NCBI GenBank assembly: GCA_937871605.1
Contig: CALMRM010000033.1
Coordinates: 1 to 10,920, forward strand
Source of the DNA: an uncultured Terriglobus sp.
GTDB lineage: Bacteria > Acidobacteriota > Terriglobia > Terriglobales > Acidobacteriaceae
Length of the DNA stretch: 10,920 nt
Direction: 5' to 3'
Both the position numbers and the translations under genes were made by a program. Shown one piece after another: positions 5,849 through 10,920 of this stretch. The notes under the pieces were generated by a model. The model was not told the DNA's origin. It worked only from the letters and a program-made list of their open reading frames with translations, and did no database searches. Positions within the stretch are counted from its first letter, which is position 1; every line of letters starts with the position of its first letter.

Positions 5849-7885
5849 ATGTACCGCACACTCAAGCAAGCCCTCCTCGACCGCATCGCAGACGTTCTCC
5901 GCTCCAAATACGACCTTTCCGGCGTCAACGTCGCCACGGAACAGCCGCCCAACCTCCAGCTGGGTGAGCTCGCTACGCCAGTGGCCTTCGAACTTGCCAA
6001 GCGGCTGCGCAAGGCGCCGCGCGCCATTGCGCTGGACCTGGCCGGAGAGCTGGGCAGCATCGCAGGCGTAGCCTCGGTTGAAATCGCGGGTGCGGGCTAC
6101 CTCAACATCAAGTTTGACCGTGCAGCTGCTGTCCGTCGCATCGCCGCGGGCGAGCACTTCGACCTGCGTGGCGAGGGCCTGCGGCTCATCGAGCACACCA
6201 GCATCAACCCCAACAAAGCCGCGCATGTAGGCCACCTGCGCAATGCCATCCTGGGCGATACCTTTGCCCGCCTCTTGCGCCCAGACGGATACAAGGCGGG
6301 CTATCCCGTAGCCGTGCAGAATTACATCGACAACACCGGCGTACAGGTAGCGGACGTGGTGGTCGCGTTGCTGCACATGGAAGGGAAGTCACCCGCCGAG
6401 ATCGATGCGCTGCTGCTCGAGCTCAAGGCACGTGGCGAACGCGTGGACTACTACCTGTGGGACCTCTACGCCCGCGTTTCGCAGTGGTACCAAGCCGATC
6501 CCGCGCAGAAGGACGCGCGCAAGGCCATCCGCCTGCAGACCCTGCACGAGTTGGAGGAAGGCAACAACGACACAGCGCGTATCGCCGACGTGCTGAGCAC
6601 GGCCGTGCTGCACCGGCACCTGGCCACCATGCAACGGCTCGGCATCGAATACGATTTCCTGCCGCGCGAAAGTGAAATTCTGCACGCACACTTCTGGGAG
6701 TCGGCGCGCGCACTGATGATCGAGCGTGGCGTCTTGTACGAGGAGACCGCGGGTAAGAACAAGGGCTGCTGGGTCATGCGCAGACCAGGCGCGGAAGCCC
6801 GCGATCTCTTGTCATCCCGACCGGAGCAAAGCGAAGTGGAGGGACCTGCTGTTTCCTCTACTGACGAAGATGCCAAGGTCATCGTGCGCTCGAACGGCAC
6901 TGTGACCTATGTGGGCAAGGACATCGCCTACCACCTCTGGAAGTTCGGCCTGCTGCCCGACCGCGACTTCGGCTACACGCCGTTCCACAAATACCCGGAC
7001 CACACCTGCTGGATCTCCACGCTGCAGGGCGAGGCAGAGCACCCGCACTTTGGCCGCGCCGCCGCTATCTACAACGTGATCGACTCGCGCCAGAACGACC
7101 CGCAGGCCAACGTCGTGGAGGCCCTGCGGGCCATGGGCTTCTCCGACGCCGCGGATCGCTATACCCACGTGAACTACGCCATGGTCGCGCTGACGCCGCG
7201 CTGCGCCGTAGACCTGGGCTATGCCGTCAGCGACGAGGACATGCAGCGGCCCTACCTGGAAGTCAGCGGACGCAAGGGCTTCGGCGTAAAGGCAGACGAC
7301 CTGCTAGACCGCCTCATTGCTGCTGCCAAAGTGCAAGTGGACGCCCGTCACCCCGAGGACGATGACGCGCAGCGCTTGCAGACAGCCACGGAGATCGCCG
7401 TGGGCGCGCTGCGCTACTTCATGCTCAAGTACACACGCAACACGGTGATCGCGTTCGACTTTCGCGAGGCGCTCTCGTTTGAGGGTGAGACCGGCCCCTA
7501 TGTGCAATACGCCGCCGTGCGTGCGGCCAACATCCTGCGCAAGGCGGAGGTCTTGCCGGAGGCGGCTGCAACTGCGCTGGAAACGCTAGACCTTGCAGAC
7601 CATCTCCACGGCGCGGAGGGGGACAGCGTGTGGGCGCTGTGGCTGCAGCTCTCCCGCGTAACTATCGTGCTGGAGCAGGCCATTGCGGCGGCAGAGCCCG
7701 CGATTGTCGCGCGGTACGCCTTTCAGCTAGCGCAGGAATTCAACAACTTCTACCACCGCAATCACGTGCTGAACGAGACAGGGAGAGACCGCCGCACGCT
7801 GCTGCTGGGCACCGCCGCAGTCGCGCTGCGCGAAGTGACCCGCGTGCTTGGCTGGCTGGGCATCGCGGTGCCACAATCCATGTAA
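5849..7885 (+). CDS. argS: Arginyl-tRNA synthetase
   Basis: A 678-residue class I aminoacyl-tRNA synthetase that charges tRNA-Arg with arginine in the cytosol. The N-terminal additional domain (about 1-100) is followed by the ATP-site HIGH motif as HVGH (126-129) within INPNKAAHVGHLRNAILGD. The second signature is not KMSKS but VSGRKG (472-477). The C-terminal DALR-type anticodon-binding domain starts near 545 (TGPYVQYAAVRAANILR). It is somewhat longer than the 550-600 residues common in bacteria. The SINPNKAAHVGH motif, where many ArgS have NPTGPLHVGH, and the DSRQNDPQANVVEALRAMGF segment mark a divergent lineage. Residues 321-334 are encoded by a dispersed repeat lying in frame between CWVMRRPGAEA and the conserved VRSNGTVTYVGKDIAYHLWKFG. 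Start ATG 5849 fits the domain boundary; the ribosome binding site is weak. It probably has its own promoter after the hairpin at 5705-5816. Function is secure. Confidence 0.97.
   Translation: MYRTLKQALLDRIADVLRSKYDLSGVNVATEQPPNLQLGELATPVAFELAKRLRKAPRAIALDLAGELGSIAGVASVEIAGAGYLNIKFDRAAAVRRIAAGEHFDLRGEGLRLIEHTSINPNKAAHVGHLRNAILGDTFARLLRPDGYKAGYPVAVQNYIDNTGVQVADVVVALLHMEGKSPAEIDALLLELKARGERVDYYLWDLYARVSQWYQADPAQKDARKAIRLQTLHELEEGNNDTARIADVLSTAVLHRHLATMQRLGIEYDFLPRESEILHAHFWESARALMIERGVLYEETAGKNKGCWVMRRPGAEARDLLSSRPEQSEVEGPAVSSTDEDAKVIVRSNGTVTYVGKDIAYHLWKFGLLPDRDFGYTPFHKYPDHTCWISTLQGEAEHPHFGRAAAIYNVIDSRQNDPQANVVEALRAMGFSDAADRYTHVNYAMVALTPRCAVDLGYAVSDEDMQRPYLEVSGRKGFGVKADDLLDRLIAAAKVQVDARHPEDDDAQRLQTATEIAVGALRYFMLKYTRNTVIAFDFREALSFEGETGPYVQYAAVRAANILRKAEVLPEAAATALETLDLADHLHGAEGDSVWALWLQLSRVTIVLEQAIAAAEPAIVARYAFQLAQEFNNFYHRNHVLNETGRDRRTLLLGTAAVALREVTRVLGWLGIAVPQSM
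6811..6850. repeat. Dispersed repeat copy inside argS
   Basis: These 40 bases match the outside-in reading of the right arm of the repeat at 825-891: GTCATCCCGACCGGAGC, then one changed base, AAGCGAAGTGGA, then the terminal GGGACCTGCT. Relative to the intergenic copy the middle section (about 23 bases) is missing. Translated in the argS frame it gives SSRPEQSEVEGPA without a stop, and sits in a variable linker ahead of the conserved VRSNGTVTYV block. It adds roughly 14 residues. Confidence 0.85.
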
Positions 7886-7957
7886 TGCGCGGAGTGGCAG
7901 GCCTTGCGAGGATCTGCACCGGCGCGTTCGCTTGCTCTTAGTGTCCAGCCACTTGCG

Positions 7958-8383
7958 CTAGCTGCGCACCGGAAGGGGTGCCAACACCGCCTCCAGGGTG
8001 GCCAGCAATTCCGCAGGCAAAAACGGCTTGAGTACCACAGCTCGTACGCCAAGGAGCGAAAGGTGCCGCTGGTCTGCGTCGCCGGAGGTGCCGGTGCACA
8101 GCACCGCGGGCAGGGTGCGGCCCACATCGGCCAGGGCCTGCAGCAGCGCGGGGCCGTCGAGTTCGGGCATGTGCCAGTCCGTCAGCAGCAGGTCCACCGG
8201 GCGCTCCAGTTCCTCTGTGGGCGTTTGCCCGCCGGCAGAAGCACCCTGAAGCAAGCGGAGCGCCTCTGCCCCGCTCCCTGCTTCGGTCACAGTGGCACCC
8301 TGCCGTCGCAGAACCATGCCCAGGGTCATGCGCAGCACCGGCTCGTCGTCCACCAGCAGGATGTGCGCCTCAGCCAGCGTCAT
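7958..8383 (-). CDS. Stand-alone response regulator receiver protein
   Basis: A 141-residue single REC domain with no output domain. The acidic pocket is D12-D13 in ILLVDDEP, the phospho-acceptor is D69 in LLLTDWHMPELDGP, the switch threonine is T98 in LCTGTSG, and the conserved lysine is K119 in VLKPF. All residues needed for phosphorylation are present, so it is likely an active CheY/Spo0F-like phosphorelay or protein-protein switch. Its partner kinase is not in the window. Residues 47-62 (GASAGGQTPTEELERP) make a longer than usual, acidic loop before beta-strand 3. Its ATG overlaps the TGA of pepA (ATGA, 8380-8383), which fixes the start and implies translational coupling. The frame is open further up to 8404, but that would lie within pepA. 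It converges with argS, leaving a 72-base gap (7886-7957) where I see no clear terminator. Confidence 0.92.
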   Translation of the reverse strand: MTLAEAHILLVDDEPVLRMTLGMVLRRQGATVTEAGSGAEALRLLQGASAGGQTPTEELERPVDLLLTDWHMPELDGPALLQALADVGRTLPAVLCTGTSGDADQRHLSLLGVRAVVLKPFLPAELLATLEAVLAPLPVRS

Positions 8384-9924
8384 GCAGTGTAGGTTCGCAC
8401 CCACTCCACAATGGAGCGTACCGCCACGCCGGACGGTCCTTTGGCGATGTCACTGCGCGCGTCGTCGATCCACGCCTGCCCAGCGATGTCGAGGTGTACC
8501 CACGGCGTGTCGCCTGCAAACTCCTTTAGGAACATGGCCGCGGTAATGGCACCGCCGTAGCGGTCCATGCCTGTGTTCTGGATATCGGCGATGCTGCTCT
8601 CGATCAGCGGCTTGTAGTCGTCGGTGCAGGGCAGCCGCCAGAAGTGCTCGCCGGCGCTGCGGTAGGCGCGCAGGAAGCGGTCACAGGTGTCCTCATCATT
8701 CGAGAACAGGCCACTGTTCACCTTGCCCAGTGCAACGACGCACGCTCCGGTCAGCGTTGCCGCGTCAATCAGGTGCGTCGCGCCCAGCGTTTTGGCGTAG
8801 TGGAGGCCGTCCGCCAGCACCAGCCGGCCCTCGGCGTCGGTGTTCAGCACTTCGACGGTCGTGCCGCTCATGGTCGTCAGCACGTCTCCGGGCTTGTAGG
8901 CGGTACTGCTGGGCATGTTCTCGGCAGCGCACACAATGCAGAGCACGCGCACCGGCAGCTTGAGCGCGGCAATGGCCTGCATAGCCCCCAACATGGCCGC
9001 AGCACCGGCCATGTCGTACTTCATGTGGTGCATGCCCTCCGCGCCCTTGATGGAGATACCGCCCGTGTCAAAGGTGATGCCCTTGCCCACCAACCCGAGC
9101 ACCGGCGCGTCCGCGGGCAGCCGCTCATCCGGCTCATAGCGCATCACGATCAGTGCCGGCGGCTCTGCCGACCCCTGCGCCACGGCCAGGAACGCACCCA
9201 TGCGGAGCTCGCGCAACGTATCCGTGCTGTGCACTTCGCAGCTCAGCCCAGCCTCAGCGGCCATGGCGGCAGCGCGACGGCCCAGCTCGGCCGGTGTCAG
9301 GATGTTACCGGGCTCGTTCACCAGCACACGGGCCCAGTTCTGAGCCGCGGCAATGCTCTGTCCCTCTGCAAAGCCGCTGCGGATCTCCTCCTGTGTGCTG
9401 GCCTGCTGGGCAGGCGCCAGCACGGTCATGCGCTCCAGGTCATGATCCTTGCGGTCGTTGCGGTAGGTGTCCGGTTCGTAGTTTGCCAGCAGGATGCCCT
9501 CGACCAAGGCGCGCGCCGCGGGCAGGCAGTCCAGCGTGTCCAGATGCTCGTCGGAGAGCGCGCGGTCCTCAGGAAAGTGCAGCGCAGCCGCCTGAATGTT
9601 GCGGGCCCGTGCAAAGCGGATCGCGGTCCCCGCCGCCTTGCGGAGCTCTGCCGGGCATAGCGCTTTGACTTTGCCCAGGCCCACTACTAGCAGCCGCTCC
9701 GCGCGCAGCCCTGCCGGCCGGTGCAGCAGCAGCGTTTCGCCGCACTCTGCACGGAACTCCCCCGACGTCAGGAACTCGCCCACCGCGTCGCTCAGCGCGT
9801 CTGAGGTGGTCAGCAACGTGGGCAGCGCGTCCGCGTCACGACCGCCCGTGGCAATGTCCACCGCAAACAACGTCAGAAGCGGTGAGGAAAAGGTGGCGGC
9901 ATCGTCAAACAGCAGCTCCGTCAT
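8380..9924 (-). CDS. pepA: Leucyl aminopeptidase, M17 family
   Basis: A 514-residue cytosolic metallo-aminopeptidase, close in length to the E. coli enzyme (503). It removes N-terminal residues from peptides in protein turnover. The catalytic domain starts about residue 190 and holds every M17 metal and active-site position: K281 and D286 in VGKGITFDTGG, K293, D304 in MKYDMAG, and the signature NTDAEGRL (361-368) with D363, E365 and R367. The N-terminal 180 residues are the weaker-conserved hexamer-forming domain, including LLVVGLGK. In E. coli PepA also binds DNA at cer sites; nothing here tests that. ATG 9924 fits the family N-terminus, though no strong Shine-Dalgarno is seen. It lies 48 bases after smpB and overlaps the receiver gene by four bases, so smpB-pepA-REC is probably one transcript. 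Confidence 0.96.
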   Translation of the reverse strand: MTELLFDDAATFSSPLLTLFAVDIATGGRDADALPTLLTTSDALSDAVGEFLTSGEFRAECGETLLLHRPAGLRAERLLVVGLGKVKALCPAELRKAAGTAIRFARARNIQAAALHFPEDRALSDEHLDTLDCLPAARALVEGILLANYEPDTYRNDRKDHDLERMTVLAPAQQASTQEEIRSGFAEGQSIAAAQNWARVLVNEPGNILTPAELGRRAAAMAAEAGLSCEVHSTDTLRELRMGAFLAVAQGSAEPPALIVMRYEPDERLPADAPVLGLVGKGITFDTGGISIKGAEGMHHMKYDMAGAAAMLGAMQAIAALKLPVRVLCIVCAAENMPSSTAYKPGDVLTTMSGTTVEVLNTDAEGRLVLADGLHYAKTLGATHLIDAATLTGACVVALGKVNSGLFSNDEDTCDRFLRAYRSAGEHFWRLPCTDDYKPLIESSIADIQNTGMDRYGGAITAAMFLKEFAGDTPWVHLDIAGQAWIDDARSDIAKGPSGVAVRSIVEWVRTYTA

Positions 9925-9972
9925 GCCGTTCAGTGTAGCGTTCAGGCACGAGACGCGGCAGGGGGAATCGGC

Positions 9973-10500
9973 TTACCTTCGCTGGCTGCGGGCGATAGCC
10001 GCGCGCGTTTCCTTGTCGGCCTCACGCCTCCGCTCGGTTTCGCGCTTGTCCCACTCCTGCTTGCCCTTGGCCACGGCCAATTCACACTTGACCCGGCCCG
10101 CCTTGAAGTACAGCCGCGTGGGAATCAGCGTGATGCCCTTTTCGCGGGTTTGCGCCGCCAGCTTGCGCAGCTCGTCCTTGTGCAGCAAGAGCTTGCGGGT
10201 GCGCGTTTCCTCATGGTTCATGGCGTTGCCGTGGCTGAACGCACCAATGTGCGCGTTTAGCAGGAACGCTTCACCGTCCTTGATGAGGCCGTACGAGTCC
10301 TTCAGGTTGGCCTTGCCTTCGCGGATGCTCTTCACCTCTGTGCCGCGCAGGGCGATGCCTGCCTCAACGCGGTCTGTCAGGAAGTACTCGTGCGAGGCGG
10401 ACCGGTTATAGGCGGCGTCGCGGCTGCCCATCGCCACGGGGTCGCGGGGCACCGCCTTCTTCGTGGGATTTTGCTGGGTGGGTGTGGGTGCGTGTGCCAT
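9973..10500 (-). CDS. smpB: SsrA-binding protein SmpB (trans-translation)
   Basis: A 175-residue protein that binds tmRNA and brings it to stalled ribosomes. Diagnostic stretches are NRSASHEYFLTDRVEAGIAL (32-51), GTEVKSIREGKANLKDSYG (53-71), HIGAFSHGN (84-92), the KGITLIPTRLYFKAGRVKCE core (121-140) and the basic C-terminal tail GKQEWDKRETERRREADKETR (146-166), which in known SmpB enters the mRNA channel. It is about 20 residues longer than usual at the N-terminus, a Pro/Thr/Gln-rich leader. ATG 10500 is preferred because AGGA lies 8 bases upstream; the alternative, Met24 at 10431, would give a typical 152-residue SmpB but has no ribosome binding site. The tmRNA gene (ssrA) is not in the window. 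It is first in the leftward smpB-pepA-REC set. Confidence 0.96.
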   Translation of the reverse strand: MAHAPTPTQQNPTKKAVPRDPVAMGSRDAAYNRSASHEYFLTDRVEAGIALRGTEVKSIREGKANLKDSYGLIKDGEAFLLNAHIGAFSHGNAMNHEETRTRKLLLHKDELRKLAAQTREKGITLIPTRLYFKAGRVKCELAVAKGKQEWDKRETERRREADKETRAAIARSQRR

Positions 10501-10612
10501 ATCGGGTTCCTGCGCGTTGCTGCCGTGGCGCGGGGCACACCGGAAACGCTCTGTTCCGATGGTAAACTCACATCGGTAAATCAGGCACCCCTCGCTTCCC
10601 CAGGCGAGACCG

Positions 10613-10633
10613 TGTGAGCCGTTCGCGCTCACA
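10613..10633. promoter_or_regulatory. Short perfect palindrome in the divergent intergenic region
   Basis: TGTGAGC (10613-10619) and GCTCACA (10627-10633) are exact reverse complements around a 7-base centre, in the 222-base gap between divergent smpB (10500) and the gene at 10723. The form suits a dimeric-regulator operator; there is no T-run, so it is not a terminator. A second short one, CCGATG/CATCGG (10556-10576), lies nearby and is weaker. No convincing -35/-10 pair was found for either gene. Confidence 0.3.
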
Positions 10634-10656
10634 GCCGTCCAACGGGGAAGGGAGTT

Positions 10657-10713
10657 CCTGAGAGGCGGTTGCAGAAGTTGAAACGGAAACACTGGATCAA
10701 ACACCCTCTCAGG
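10657..10713 (+). promoter_or_regulatory. Inverted repeat covering the ribosome binding site of the gene at 10723
   Basis: CCTGAGAGG (10657-10665) pairs perfectly with CCTCTCAGG (10705-10713), loop 39 bases. The right arm contains the AGG (10711-10713) that is the only Shine-Dalgarno-like sequence before ATG 10723 (9 bases spacing). If transcribed, the stem would mask it. Nine base pairs with a long loop is modest evidence. Confidence 0.35.
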
Positions 10714-10722
10714 CCGGCAGCC

Positions 10723-10920
10723 ATGACCACGCCCCGTAGCGCACTGCGGACGGCGGCCGTGCTGCTGCTGTGCGGCTCTGCCGGGCTGCTTGCCGGTGCG
10801 CAATCCGCCTCCTCCTGGAGCAAGCGCGGTGCCGACGCCGAGGTCCGCGAGGACTACGACGCCGCTTTCGAGGCGTATCGCCAGGCGCACCTGTTGAAGC
10901 CGAACGATATCCGCTACAAG
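10723..10920 (+). CDS. N-terminus of an exported TPR protein, probably secretin-like (runs off the window)
   Basis: Sixty-six codons are visible from ATG 10723 to the window edge, in frame and without a stop. It starts with a secretion signal: MTTPRSALRT, a hydrophobic core AAVLLLCGSAGLLAG and a likely cut at AGA/QS. The mature part, SWSKRGADAEVREDYDAA followed by FEAYRQAHLLKPNDIRYK, is the helix pair of a tetratricopeptide repeat. From memory, acidobacterial type II/IV-pilus secretins (PilQ/GspD-like) commonly open with just such a TPR before the N and secretin domains; this is the best guess, but any exported TPR protein would fit. It is divergent from smpB, and its ribosome binding site lies inside an inverted repeat. 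Confidence 0.7.
   Translation, partial: MTTPRSALRTAAVLLLCGSAGLLAGAQSASSWSKRGADAEVREDYDAAFEAYRQAHLLKPNDIRYK

Noticed and set aside
7886..7957. Terminator between convergent argS and the receiver gene
   Set aside because: No stem with a T-run could be seen in the 72 bases.
10501..10890. N-terminal extension of smpB up to 10890
   Set aside because: It covers the divergent intergenic region and the exported TPR gene; AGGA before ATG 10500 and family length support the shorter protein.

Overview
GC-rich, gene-dense chromosomal DNA, most consistent with a soil acidobacterium (Terriglobia / Acidobacteriaceae type). The grounds are the pairing of a quinoprotein-like propeller with a diheme cytochrome, a divergent ArgS signature, the start of a TPR-bearing secretin-like protein and the repeat families; this is an inference from protein style, not a database match. 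There are nine genes (seven complete, one cut at each window edge... the left-hand quinoprotein and the right-hand secretin-like gene) and no RNA gene, phage, transposase or CRISPR array.

Layout. Positions 1-4510 form a leftward block of four genes: a polytopic membrane protein (4510-2966), a BadF/NAGK-type sugar kinase (2933-2016), a diheme cytochrome c lipoprotein (1945-962) and the 5' part of a quinoprotein-like beta-propeller (701 to beyond 1). Gaps are 32 and 70 bases for the first three genes, then 260 bases filled by a large inverted repeat. Two rightward genes follow: an LPG-synthase-type transmembrane protein (4637-5680) and argS (5849-7885), separated by a second fold-back repeat. 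The next block is leftward again: smpB (10500-9973), pepA (9924-8380) and a stand-alone receiver protein (8383-7958) whose ATG overlaps the pepA stop as ATGA. At the right edge a rightward gene opens at 10723 and resembles the start of an acidobacterial TPR/secretin protein.

How the genes fit together. The cytochrome and the propeller are the only pair with a clear functional link: an envelope redox module in which the propeller would be a PQQ dehydrogenase, except that the visible N-terminal third lacks the vicinal Cys-Cys and the Glu/Arg positions of true quinoprotein alcohol dehydrogenases. The right half is housekeeping: arginine charging, ribosome rescue (SmpB) and peptide turnover (PepA). 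SmpB and PepA are a plausible pair because tagged proteins end up as peptides.

The most interesting structure is repetitive DNA. One repeat family forms the inverted pair between the cytochrome and quinoprotein genes, and a shortened copy lies in frame inside argS, adding about 14 residues to an essential enzyme. The intergenic copy stops right at the 5' end of the quinoprotein gene, whose start codon and signal peptide look damaged. I did not find a convincing new multi-gene system.
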